Notes under the pieces: generated by a model | The model's input: only the letters and a program-made list of their open reading frames with translations | Told to the model about the DNA's origin: nothing | Database searches by the model: none | Shown: positions 34,910-43,601 of the stretch, one piece after another | How positions within the stretch are numbered: the first letter of the stretch is position 1 | Layout of the letters: each line of letters starts with the position of its first letter | Made by a program: the position numbers and the translations under genes | Assembly: GCF_015223055.1 (NCBI RefSeq) | Contig: NZ_JADFBX010000004.1 | Span: 372,001 to 436,000 of the forward strand | Length of the DNA: 64,000 nucleotides | DNA from: Pedobacter sp. MC2016-24 | Lineage (GTDB): Bacteria > Bacteroidota > Bacteroidia > Sphingobacteriales > Sphingobacteriaceae | Reading direction: 5' to 3'

Positions 34910-37900
34910 TTATAAATTGAAATTTACTCCTAATGATGCACTGAACGGCTGAGGTATACTAGAGTTTCCGTAATCTGGATCTATATTTAACTTATTCATT
35001 CTCCATATAATTCCAAGATTTTTTGTGTATAAGAACACATTAAGTCCTTTTATAGAAAAATTATGGAATCCAAGATTTGCAATCTTGTAAGAAAGTCTAA
35101 TATCCTGTAGCCTTAAGTGACTCCCATTTTCAACAAGGTCTTCGGAATTCTGGAAGAATGTAGACATTTGAGGGTTATTTGGGTAGATTAAAGCCGGAAT
35201 TTTAGTTATTAACTCATCGCCTGGTTTTTTCCATCTTTTGTCGAAATCAGATGAGGTTATGTATGAATAGTTATTACTCCCCGAAAATATGTTTACCCTT
35301 CTAAAATAATAATCAAACTTGAAAAGGAGATTGAGTGATAGTTCTAAATTTTTATAATTGAATGTATTAATTAAGCTGCCAAAATATTTTGGAGAAGCTG
35401 ATCCATGATATTTGATTAAGTTAGGATTTAATGCTGAAGTAATTGCTGTATAATCTTTACTAACTGAACCATTAAAATAGCCGCGTGGGGCGCCAGTCTC
35501 ATCTAATCCGGCAGAGGGGAAACTAAATATTGCGTAATAAGGATACCCTTCTAATGGATTGTTAAAGTTGCCATTTACAATGTCGAAGTTAGAGCCTTGT
35601 TTTATACCATATTTTGTTACTTTATCGGTGTTATAATTGAAAAGCAATGATGTGCGCCAATTAAAATCACCGATGATATTGTTTGAATTCAGTACAAAAT
35701 CAATTCCTTTTGTTTTTAAATTTGCACCATTACCTTTAAACTGAGTTATTCCGGACTGAAGTGCAATTGGATTATTACCTATAAGATCTGCCGCATTTTT
35801 TTGATATATATCTATACTTCCACTGAATCTGTCATTCGTAGTCGTAAAATCTATACCTATATTCCAGTTTTGCACTTTCTCCCACCTTAATGAAGGGTTT
35901 GGTGGATTTGATATAGTAGAATAGTTGCTCCCCCATTCATTTATCATTCCTAAATTTCTCGACGTAAGATACCCCGAAACGGTTTTATCCACATTTCCAT
36001 TATATCCCAATGTTGCTCTAAGTTTTAATACTGAGAACAAGCCTATATCTAAGAAATTTTCCTTATTAATAGCCCATGCAATTCCGACCGACCATAACGG
36101 TACTCCTTTTTGATTAGCTTTAACTCCAAATAAATTAGATTCATCCCTTCTTGCACTACCAGTAATTGTATATTTTTTCTTGTATGAATATGATGCATTC
36201 GCATAATATGATTGTGTAATGCTATTGTTTTCAAATAAATTCGGAGCCGTAGGGATTTGCTGACCTGAGCCAGGATCGTAGTAGTATGAATATCGATTAA
36301 GAGGATTTATTAAATTATTTCCATTGATTTTTGTATCGGGGAAATATCCGTATAAAATTTGATTGTAGAAATCATTTTTTGCATCCCCCCCCTCATACCC
36401 GGCAATTGCGTTTATTTCATGATTAGTTGCAATTACCTTATTCAAATTCAATTGTATCCGAATAATTTTAGATATTAAATCTGCATCTCTTGTGTTCAGA
36501 ATATTACCTAAAGGAATTCCTCTATTAATAGTATTACCTGTTATTGACGAAAAAGTATTTATTAAATTTCTTGTATAATAACTTCCTAGATCATTGTCAG
36601 CAACTCTCTTATTATTCTCCTTTAAATATTGATAGTTGGCATCTAAGCTTAACCCATTTAATATTTTGTAATTTATTCCCAATTTAAGCCTAATTTGGTC
36701 TAATCTAGTCGAAACGTTATTTTTAAGTTCATCTTTTGGGCGAAAAAGCCAATCTAATAATTTTCCGTTGCCTGCATTTGTCGCATACGCTAATCTTAAA
36801 TTCTTAACAGTTGGCAATGAATTTCCTTCATCATCTACTAATCTATCGTACGGGCTGTAGGGGATATAAGATTCTTGAACAGTTTGGCTATTACTTGAAA
36901 TGTAATTGATATCGCTTAAAAGTTGTAACTTGTCTTTAAATAAAGAAAATGTATTACTAGATTTTACAGTTAAACGATTGAAGCTATTACTAACAATATT
37001 CTCTAGGTTTTTATCGTAACCTCCAGATATATAATATCGGTAATTATTTGACCCACCGCGAAAGTTTAACTGATATTGCTGATATACTGACGGTCGATAT
37101 AGATAGCGATTTAAATCATCTCGTACATCTCTAGTTTTTAAGTTGTTTATCTTTTCTGTTGAATCAGAGGAAGTTATGTTTCCACTTTTTCTTTGATTAA
37201 ATATTTCTACGGCCTCCGAAATAGGACTATAAATTCTGTTAATCGTGCCGCTATAAAACCCTTTGTTAAAAAGAAATTGCTCAAGATCAATAAAATCTGA
37301 AGATGATATTTGAGGATTATAATATAAATTTGGCTTATTAGATAAAGTTAGGGTTGAAGAGGCCTCAATTGATAGCTTCTGGTTCTTTTCTCCTTTTTTT
37401 GTTGTAATTACAATAACTCCGTTGCTTGCTTTTGCTCCCCATATTGACGCCGCTGCAGCATCCTTTAAAATTGTAATTGTACTAATGTCTGCAGGATTGA
37501 TTTGATCTATAGTCCCCTCATAAGGAAATCCATCAAGAACGATTGTGGGAGTTGGATTTGCAAATATTGTACTTCTACCGCGAATAGATATTTTAGAATT
37601 ATTCGTCCCTAGTAACCCCCGATTAAATAGCAAGCCGCTCGTTACACCTTCCAGTCTGTCTAGAATATTGATGCCTACACTACGATTTATCGTTTTATTA
37701 TCAACTACCGTAAAACTCCCCGTCGCCCTTTCTTTCGGTATGTCCTGATACCCTGTGCTCACCACTTCAACTTCATTCAATTTTCCAGCCCCAGAAACCA
37801 ATTGCAAAGTTCCAATTTTTTCTGAGGCCTCAACTTCCTTTGTTTCAAAACCCAGGTAGGAGATTACCAACATTGCTTTTTCGGGAACGCCATTTAACGT

Positions 37901-38365
37901 AAAGTGACCATCCACGTCTGTGATCGTCACTTTATTGGTATTCTTTACTTTTACACTTGCACCTTGCAATGCTGATCCGGTTTCATCTACTACACGGCCA
38001 TGTACCACGATATTACTGAAGGCTGCATTTAGTTTGTCCATCAAAGACATTTCCTTTTCTTTGATGACCACCGTTTTATTGCTGATGGTGAAATCGAGTT
38101 GCATACCTGTAAGCGCAATGTTCATCACATCCTTTAATGGCGTTTTACGAAAGTTTGCATTTACCGACCACTCGGGATTGAGTTTTCCTTCGTACCAGAC
38201 AATATTGTATCCGGTTTGCTTTTTGATTTCTTTAAAGAGTTGCTCCAGGCTGGCATTTTTCTGCACATAAGTGAGCTTTTGTGCGTGTGTAGATGCACTA
38301 ACCTGCATGATGGCAGCAAAGAAAAGTAAAGCGATTACGCGCATTATGAAAAGTATTTTATACAT
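34910..38365 (-). CDS. SusC/RagA TonB-linked transporter, cassette B, compositionally mosaic
   Basis: A 1151-residue receptor: signal peptide (MYKILFIMRVIALLFFAAIM), STN domain (about 35-105), CarboxypepD_reg-like domain (about 118-195), plug with SIWGAKASNGVIVITTKKG near residues 308-326, and barrel ending SASLGVNFNL. The usual SIYGSRGA is replaced by SIWGAKAS. Hand counts of 60-base lines give 37-47% G+C over the signal, STN and regulatory part (37741, 38041, 38101) but 22-32% over the barrel (35341, 36421, 36601, 36961, 37141, 37321). The change falls at the plug end, suggesting exchange of the barrel. Confidence 0.93.
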   Translation of the reverse strand: MYKILFIMRVIALLFFAAIMQVSASTHAQKLTYVQKNASLEQLFKEIKKQTGYNIVWYEGKLNPEWSVNANFRKTPLKDVMNIALTGMQLDFTISNKTVVIKEKEMSLMDKLNAAFSNIVVHGRVVDETGSALQGASVKVKNTNKVTITDVDGHFTLNGVPEKAMLVISYLGFETKEVEASEKIGTLQLVSGAGKLNEVEVVSTGYQDIPKERATGSFTVVDNKTINRSVGINILDRLEGVTSGLLFNRGLLGTNNSKISIRGRSTIFANPTPTIVLDGFPYEGTIDQINPADISTITILKDAAAASIWGAKASNGVIVITTKKGEKNQKLSIEASSTLTLSNKPNLYYNPQISSSDFIDLEQFLFNKGFYSGTINRIYSPISEAVEIFNQRKSGNITSSDSTEKINNLKTRDVRDDLNRYLYRPSVYQQYQLNFRGGSNNYRYYISGGYDKNLENIVSNSFNRLTVKSSNTFSLFKDKLQLLSDINYISSNSQTVQESYIPYSPYDRLVDDEGNSLPTVKNLRLAYATNAGNGKLLDWLFRPKDELKNNVSTRLDQIRLKLGINYKILNGLSLDANYQYLKENNKRVADNDLGSYYTRNLINTFSSITGNTINRGIPLGNILNTRDADLISKIIRIQLNLNKVIATNHEINAIAGYEGGDAKNDFYNQILYGYFPDTKINGNNLINPLNRYSYYYDPGSGQQIPTAPNLFENNSITQSYYANASYSYKKKYTITGSARRDESNLFGVKANQKGVPLWSVGIAWAINKENFLDIGLFSVLKLRATLGYNGNVDKTVSGYLTSRNLGMINEWGSNYSTISNPPNPSLRWEKVQNWNIGIDFTTTNDRFSGSIDIYQKNAADLIGNNPIALQSGITQFKGNGANLKTKGIDFVLNSNNIIGDFNWRTSLLFNYNTDKVTKYGIKQGSNFDIVNGNFNNPLEGYPYYAIFSFPSAGLDETGAPRGYFNGSVSKDYTAITSALNPNLIKYHGSASPKYFGSLINTFNYKNLELSLNLLFKFDYYFRRVNIFSGSNNYSYITSSDFDKRWKKPGDELITKIPALIYPNNPQMSTFFQNSEDLVENGSHLRLQDIRLSYKIANLGFHNFSIKGLNVFLYTKNLGIIWRMNKLNIDPDYGNSSIPQPFSASLGVNFNL

Positions 38366-38418
38366 TTGTTTAGCCTGTTTAGTAGATGAATGTCGATTTA
38401 TTAATTAGATGGGTTTAT

Positions 38419-38448
38419 AGGTCAGCAGTGTTAGAGCACTACTGACCT
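38419..38448. promoter_or_regulatory. 12-bp hairpin between FecR and SusC, cassette B
   Basis: AGGTCAGCAGTG (38419-38430) pairs with CACTACTGACCT (38437-38448), 12 bp with one G-U pair and a 6-base loop. In the gene direction it has an A-run before it and no T-run after. Read on the plus strand it is followed by eight T residues and so looks like an intrinsic terminator for an antisense transcript. Confidence 0.6.
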
Positions 38449-38513
38449 TTTTTTTGGCGTTAACCAGATTTAATGGCGCTTACGCAGACGTGCATAAGTA
38501 GAACCGGGAACAG

Positions 38514-39725
38514 CTATCTCATAACCGTAATTGTTCTATCGTCTATTTTAAAGCGAACCTCGCCTGTAAGTTCGAGCATACAAAGCACTTCTGATACCTT
38601 TTGGAATTTGGAAATCGTTCCGCCAAAAAGCTTTTTACCAACTTGTTTGTCTTCGTACACTATGTCTACACCATACCAGCGCGAAATTTTCCGCATGATG
38701 CTTTCCAGAGATTCACTTCTGAACATGAATTCGCCGTTTTTCCAGGCAATGGCATCATCGGCATCAATTTGGTTAACCTTTAAGCTATTGCCAGTTAATA
38801 TAGCCTGCTGATCAGGTTTAATGGTGGTTGATCTGGCTGCGCCAGCCCCCGAGGTAGGAGGGAGCGTGGCGATGCGCACAGAACCTTCAAGGAGGGTTGT
38901 TTTAGTGTTGGGCTCATCACCGTAACAATTGATGTTGAAATGGGTACCCAATACGGTGACTTCTTGTTTGGAAGTTTTCACAATAAAGGGAATGCGTTTG
39001 CGCAATTTGTCCATCAAATTGGTTGCTTTTGGTACTTCAAAGTAGGCTTCTCCAATTAGTTCTACCCTGCGTTCTGGGAGGTCGATGAAGCTGGATGGGA
39101 AGCGTAGGGTAGAGCCTGCATTGATCCACACTTTTGTACCATCAGGAAGTACGATGGCATATTGTCCGCCACGTGGAGTGGTCACTGAATTTAACTGGTT
39201 GGGATCCGGAACCGGAACAATCTGACCACGGATCGAATCTGTGCGTTTTGCGCGATCTGCCGGATCTACCAAAACTGCATCCGGTCTGAGCTTGAAGGTA
39301 AGTTCGCCGGTGCCACTTTTGCTGATGATGATGTTTCCCTGTTCGGCGAGTGTACCATCTTTGGCTGCACCCAGGTTAATCTTTTGACCATTGCTGAGTG
39401 TCAGTATTGCCTGGTCTGATCCGGGCTCGATATCAGTACCGTAGCGTGAAGAACGGATTTGAGGCCACACTGCGAGGCTAACAATGGTTAGCGCTAGTAC
39501 CGCTGCTAAACCAATAGCGAGGTATAAAGTGAGCGGGAGCGACTTTTTGGGTGTAAACTTGAGTGCCTGCATCGAACCGATTTCCTCCAGTTGCGCATCC
39601 GTTAAGGGCGGGAGGTCGGCAAACTCAAACTTAAGGTACCAGTTCTCCAACAAAGTATTGTCTTCGTCAGTACACTGGTTCTGTTTGTGCTTGTCGAGCA
39701 GCTTTTTTAATTCTTGTTTCTCCAT
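38514..39725 (-). CDS. FecR-family anti-sigma/signal transducer, cassette B
   Basis: A 403-residue regulator, longer than the other two complete FecR proteins. Cytoplasmic region 1-75, membrane span around LYLAIGLAAVLALTIVSLAV, and the periplasmic FecR core with TPRGGQYAIVLPDGTKVWIN, ELIGEAYFEV and VTVLGTHFNINCYG. An insert rich in Gly, Ala and Thr (TLPPTSGAGAARST) lies before KPDQQAILT. The C-terminal DUF4974-like part (FRSESLESIMRKISRWYGVD) should contact SusC. Base composition is much more G+C-rich than the SusC barrel downstream. Confidence 0.95.
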   Translation of the reverse strand: MEKQELKKLLDKHKQNQCTDEDNTLLENWYLKFEFADLPPLTDAQLEEIGSMQALKFTPKKSLPLTLYLAIGLAAVLALTIVSLAVWPQIRSSRYGTDIEPGSDQAILTLSNGQKINLGAAKDGTLAEQGNIIISKSGTGELTFKLRPDAVLVDPADRAKRTDSIRGQIVPVPDPNQLNSVTTPRGGQYAIVLPDGTKVWINAGSTLRFPSSFIDLPERRVELIGEAYFEVPKATNLMDKLRKRIPFIVKTSKQEVTVLGTHFNINCYGDEPNTKTTLLEGSVRIATLPPTSGAGAARSTTIKPDQQAILTGNSLKVNQIDADDAIAWKNGEFMFRSESLESIMRKISRWYGVDIVYEDKQVGKKLFGGTISKFQKVSEVLCMLELTGEVRFKIDDRTITVMR

Positions 39726-39807
39726 GATGAGCTAAACGTTAATTAATTGTTATTTAGATGTAAAGCAATTGTGGGGCGCTGTTGTGTAGTGACCTTAGTC
39801 ATATTTT

Positions 39808-40395
39808 TTAAAACCGAAGTAAAAAAAGTAGATAAGCCATTAAACCAAGTTTAACCCGCAATGCCTTTAATGCACCTTTAATGTGGTATTTCACCGTGTT
39901 TTCAGTAATATCCAATTGATCTGAAATTTCCTTGTAACTTAAATTGAGTTGTCTGCTCAGGATAAACACCTCCCTGGTTTTGATGGGTAAGGCATTTATT
40001 TCTCGTTCTATCATATCCGCAAGTTCCTTTTCCCTTACCGCAAGATCAGTTATAAATACGCCCTGTTCCATAAAATTGTCAAATGATGCTGTGTACTTAG
40101 ATACAATCTTTTTATGTGCAATGACGTTCAGGATTTTATTCCTGGTAATGGTATATAAATAGCCTGCAACATTCTGGGTATGCGGGATGCTTTCACGATT
40201 GTTCCAAATCCACGAAAACATATCCTGCAGTACATCTTTAGCCTCTTCAAAATCGCCTAATTTTTTATAGGCATGTATATGGAGAATGCCCTTATAACGA
40301 TTGTAAAGTTCAGTAAAAGCATTGTCGTCCCCATTTCTTAAATACGCGACAAGTTCAGCATCCGAAAGGCTGTTGTATTCCCTATTTTTATCCAT
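39808..40395 (-). CDS. ECF sigma factor, cassette B
   Basis: A 195-residue ECF sigma factor. Region 2 reads AFTELYNRYKGILHIHAYKKLGDFEEAKDVLQDMFSWIW (two overlapping motifs); region 4 reads LPIKTREVFILSRQLNLSYKEISDQLDITENTVKYHI. The C-terminus LGLMAYLLFLLRF is hydrophobic, like the cassette A factor. FecR begins 82 bases downstream. It heads leftward cassette B, with a 700-base intergenic region upstream. Confidence 0.95.
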   Translation of the reverse strand: MDKNREYNSLSDAELVAYLRNGDDNAFTELYNRYKGILHIHAYKKLGDFEEAKDVLQDMFSWIWNNRESIPHTQNVAGYLYTITRNKILNVIAHKKIVSKYTASFDNFMEQGVFITDLAVREKELADMIEREINALPIKTREVFILSRQLNLSYKEISDQLDITENTVKYHIKGALKALRVKLGLMAYLLFLLRF

Positions 40396-41127
40396 ATGCT
40401 TATATCCCGATAATTATCGATTAAGTTAAAATATTATTTTCTCACCTGTTTGTTCATTTTGTTCAGTATTGTTGTTCGTTTCTATTTGGCTGTTAAATGC
40501 GGGCTTAACTGGATTTCGATAATAAAATATGTAGCTCAAATGATTGGAAAAAGGCCTTTTTAAGGCTAGTATCGCGCTTTTCTTATTTATCATTAGATTT
40601 ACGTATCCTGGCTTTTTACAGTTTTTAAGTATTCTTACAGGTTGTTGCATAAAGCTGTTTTGAACAAGATGAACTTATTATAGCTTTACGATTTGTTCAT
40701 TCTGTTTCTGCCGTACTTCCAGTTTACACTAAAACAGCGTTGAGAACTGTGCATCCATGTTCGATTTTTTTAGTAATTATCCCAATTCATTTTCGTCAAC
40801 AACCAAATTTGCTGATGTATATTATACTAATATTTTTAGTAAATATACGGTATTTAATTATATGTAATATTGTATTTGTAATTATTTAGCTAATTAAATT
40901 AGTTTTTCGTTTGAGTTGTACCGCTGATGCTGAAACAATCTCGTTTTATCCCGCCATATGGCAGAGCTTGATGAGCCATTAATTGTTGCGTTTACATAAT
41001 GTGTATATAAAGAGTACGTTTTTGTTTAGTCAAACATACATTTATTTGTATATTTTTACAAATATGTAAATGAAATATACATATTTTGCTATTTTTATGT
41101 ATACAGGAAGCTCGTTTATTTGGTGTA
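40396..41127. other. 732-base divergent intergenic region
   Basis: AT-rich region between cassette B and the HTH gene before cassette C. Short frames exist here but lack family features or credible starts. The last 100 bases hold inverted repeats (41043-41083) described separately. The rest shows no convincing promoter. Confidence 0.45.
41043..41083. promoter_or_regulatory. Two inverted repeats upstream of the HTH gene
   Basis: TATTTGTA (41043-41050) pairs with TACAAATA (41057-41064), 8 bp with a 6-base gap. TATGTA (41063-41068) then pairs with TACATA (41078-41083). They end 45 bases before the GTG start and could be operators for the protein itself. AT-rich sequence makes chance repeats likely. 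Confidence 0.35.
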
Positions 41128-41499
41128 GTGAAAAAACATGCCAAAATAGACAGAGGTCTAATTCTTAAAAAAGCTGTAAAAGAATCTGGTATTCCCATTA
41201 CGGAAGTCTCCAGAAGAGCAGGTTATGGAAGGGTGACTTATTATATGCATATCGCCAATCCAGATTTAAAACTGGATTTGCTGGATAAGTATGCCACGGC
41301 AATTGGTTATGATTTCAGAGATGAAATTCCGGAAATGGTGGAGTATTATGAAAGGAAAAGAGAGAACAGTTTGTCAAGCTTTGAAAAAATAGAAGCAGAC
41401 CGTGATCTCTGGCGCGAAGGATATGGCCGCATTTTGAAGGAGAAGGAAGAATTACTGAAAAAGATTGAATTGCTGGAAGCTAAATTAGCCCGGAAATAG
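41128..41499 (+). CDS. Helix-turn-helix protein with C-terminal coiled coil
   Basis: About 123 residues from a GTG start at 41128 (V/MKKHAKIDRGLILKKA); a TTG further upstream in frame at 41086 adds 14 hydrophobic residues and seems less likely. Residues 10-60 look like an XRE-type HTH (GIPITEVSRRAGYGRVTYYM, with LLDKYATAIGYDF following). Residues about 80-123 are heptad-patterned and charged (ILKEKEELLKKIELLEAKLARK), giving a dimerising coiled coil. It lies 139 bases before cassette C and may regulate it or itself; no evidence beyond position. Confidence 0.65.
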   Translation: MKKHAKIDRGLILKKAVKESGIPITEVSRRAGYGRVTYYMHIANPDLKLDLLDKYATAIGYDFRDEIPEMVEYYERKRENSLSSFEKIEADRDLWREGYGRILKEKEELLKKIELLEAKLARK

Positions 41500-41637
41500 G
41501 TGTTTTAATCTCGGAATCGTGGTGTGATTATTTATTGAATTATTTAAAGGAAATCACTCAGCCGGACTTTCGTTTTACGGTAAAACATAAAATATCAGAA
41601 ACAATGTGTTAAATTCGTAAAGAATTACAGCCAGGTC

Positions 41638-42237
41638 ATGTCCGATTTTTCCGACAATCATATCATTTCTATTGCCAAAACCAATAAGCAGAGGGCGGTA
41701 ACAATCGCATTTGATCAGTATTGGGAATTGCTGTTTAGACATGCCTATGGTAAGCTGCAGTCTGAAGAACTGGCGAAGGATGCCGTTCAGGAAGTTTTTA
41801 TTGTCATGTGGGAGAATATGGACAAATTGCTTTTGCTGGATAAATTACTTCCATATCTGTACTCGGTACTGCGGCACCGGATCCTGACGCAGTTTCGTAA
41901 AGATGAAGTTAGGTTACGTTATGCCATGGCACAAACTAGCCAGGAAGCGCAATATGAACCTTCTACACATCAGTTACTGTTAAATAAAGAGCTGCAGGAA
42001 ATCATCAAAGAAGAGGTAGCTAAAATGCCCGAAAAAATGCAGCAGATTTATAGCCTGAAAAAGGAAGATAACTGCTCCATTAAAGAAATAGCGCTGCAAT
42101 TGAACCTTTCAGAGCAAACTGTTAAAAACCAGTTATTCAACGCATCAACGCGCCTAAAACAGCGTCTGATCAATTACGATCCAAGCTTGTTGCAAATCGG
42201 CCTGATCATTTCCGGAATCTATTTGGCCGGGAAATAA
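41638..42237 (+). CDS. ECF sigma factor, cassette C
   Basis: A 199-residue ECF sigma factor, more divergent than those of A and B. Region 2: AFDQYWELLFRHAYGKLQSEE with LAKDAVQEVFIVMWE. Region 4: MPEKMQQIYSLKKEDNCSIK then EIALQLNLSEQTVKNQL. The tail LLQIGLIISGIYLAG is hydrophobic. FecR begins 74 bases downstream from a GTG start. It begins cassette C. Confidence 0.95.
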   Translation: MSDFSDNHIISIAKTNKQRAVTIAFDQYWELLFRHAYGKLQSEELAKDAVQEVFIVMWENMDKLLLLDKLLPYLYSVLRHRILTQFRKDEVRLRYAMAQTSQEAQYEPSTHQLLLNKELQEIIKEEVAKMPEKMQQIYSLKKEDNCSIKEIALQLNLSEQTVKNQLFNASTRLKQRLINYDPSLLQIGLIISGIYLAGK

Positions 42238-42311
42238 ATGATTTAAAAAAAATATTTTGATTTCGTCTGGTACTTTTGCTTTGCTGAAGCGATATGTATT
42301 AAAAGAACGTC

Positions 42312-43433
42312 GTGGAATTACAGGAAATACAAATCCTTTTAGACAAATATTTAGCAGGTACAGCAAGTCCGGATGAGCGGATTCGCGTAGAAAACTGGTA
42401 TGAAAATATAAATCCGGCAGAAGCCCGGTTTAGCGAAGCACAATTGATAGCAGTTCAGACCGACATGCGTGATGTATTGAATGCCCGCATCCGTAAACCT
42501 GGCCGTTTGTATTGGAGTTGGGCAGCTGCCGCAGTTTTATGCATAGGCATGGGGCTTGCCTTTTACAGTATCCAGGTTAAACAGAAAAAGGATGCACTGG
42601 AAAGAACCGCAATAGTAAATGATATCCCTCCGGGTGGCAACAACGCCATCCTTACACTTGCCGATGGATCTAAAATTGTATTAAACCATGCCAAAGCGGG
42701 CAAATTAAACAAAGAAGGGAATGTCCTTAAAAAAGAAGATGGACTAATCGCATATACCGGATCTGAAGAAGTAGTGAAAACCGCGGTAACTTACAATACC
42801 GTCACTACACCAAGAGGCGGACAATATGCTGTTGTGCTTGCCGATGGCACTAGGGTCTGGCTCAATGCGGCTTCTTCCTTGAAATTTCCGACCAGTTTTA
42901 GGGGCAGGCTACGGGCCGTTGAACTTTATGGAGAAGCTTATTTTGAAGTGGCTAAGAATGCGGCCATGCCGTTTCGTGTGATCAGTAAAGAACAAACCAT
43001 CGAGGTTTTAGGTACCCATTTCAATGTAAATACTTATGCGGAGGAGGCAGAAGCCAAAACCACCTTAATGGAAGGGAGTGTAAAGGTGATGAACGCAACC
43101 GGATCTGCTGTACTCAAACCCGGAGAAGAAGCTGCGATCCAGCACAATACAATCAATAAAACGGCAAGCATTCAGGTCAGTACAGCTTTAAATATGGAAA
43201 ATGCCATTGCCTGGAAAAATGGCTTTTTCCAATTTGACAATGCGGATATCAAAACTGTAATGAACCAGATTGGCCGCTGGTACGATGTCACCATTGAATA
43301 TGAAAACTGGACACCCAATGAGCATTATACCGGTAAAGTGCCCCGCAATGTGAACTTTGCCCAGGCTTTGAAAATACTTAAATTAAGTGGTATTAACTTT
43401 AAAACAGAAGGGAAAAAGATTATTGTAAAATAA
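42312..43433 (+). CDS. FecR-family anti-sigma/signal transducer, cassette C
   Basis: A 373-residue regulator with a GTG start at 42312 (V/MELQEIQILLDKYLAG). Cytoplasmic anti-sigma region 1-65, membrane span near YWSWAAAAVLCIGMGLAFY, then FecR core TTPRGGQYAVVLADGTRVWL, EVLGTHFNVNTY and TLMEGSVKVM. The C-terminal DUF4974-like domain is FFQFDNADIKTVMNQIGRWY. The arrangement is as in cassette A. SusC begins 168 bases on, with a nested hairpin between. Confidence 0.95.
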   Translation: MELQEIQILLDKYLAGTASPDERIRVENWYENINPAEARFSEAQLIAVQTDMRDVLNARIRKPGRLYWSWAAAAVLCIGMGLAFYSIQVKQKKDALERTAIVNDIPPGGNNAILTLADGSKIVLNHAKAGKLNKEGNVLKKEDGLIAYTGSEEVVKTAVTYNTVTTPRGGQYAVVLADGTRVWLNAASSLKFPTSFRGRLRAVELYGEAYFEVAKNAAMPFRVISKEQTIEVLGTHFNVNTYAEEAEAKTTLMEGSVKVMNATGSAVLKPGEEAAIQHNTINKTASIQVSTALNMENAIAWKNGFFQFDNADIKTVMNQIGRWYDVTIEYENWTPNEHYTGKVPRNVNFAQALKILKLSGINFKTEGKKIIVK

Positions 43434-43478
43434 CTACACAAACATGTTTAAGGACTTATAGCCAGGCTAAAGCACCTG

Positions 43479-43547
43479 CATTATTCTTCAGAAATAACCG
43501 GATCATGTTTAGACCATGACCCGGTCAGGACTCTGGGTAGAATAATG
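43479..43547 (+). promoter_or_regulatory. Nested hairpin between FecR and SusC, cassette C
   Basis: Outer arms CATTATTCT (43479-43487) and AGAATAATG (43539-43547) pair over 9 bp. Inside, CCGGATCATG (43498-43507) pairs with CATGACCCGG (43515-43524), with one mismatch and a 7-base loop. The layout matches the cassette A element, although the sequences differ. Confidence 0.6.
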
Positions 43548-43601
43548 AATTATTCCTATACCAATCGACTAAATCAGTTAACCCAAAACCTAAACAAAAG
43601 T

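Noticed and set aside
40426..40650. 74-codon frame in the gap upstream of cassette B
   Set aside because: No homology or start signal; composition looks like AT-rich intergenic DNA.
43545..43601. Upstream in-frame ATG for the cassette C SusC
   Set aside because: It lies inside the intercistronic hairpin and adds a polar stretch before the signal region; the ATG at 43602 aligns with the usual SusC start.
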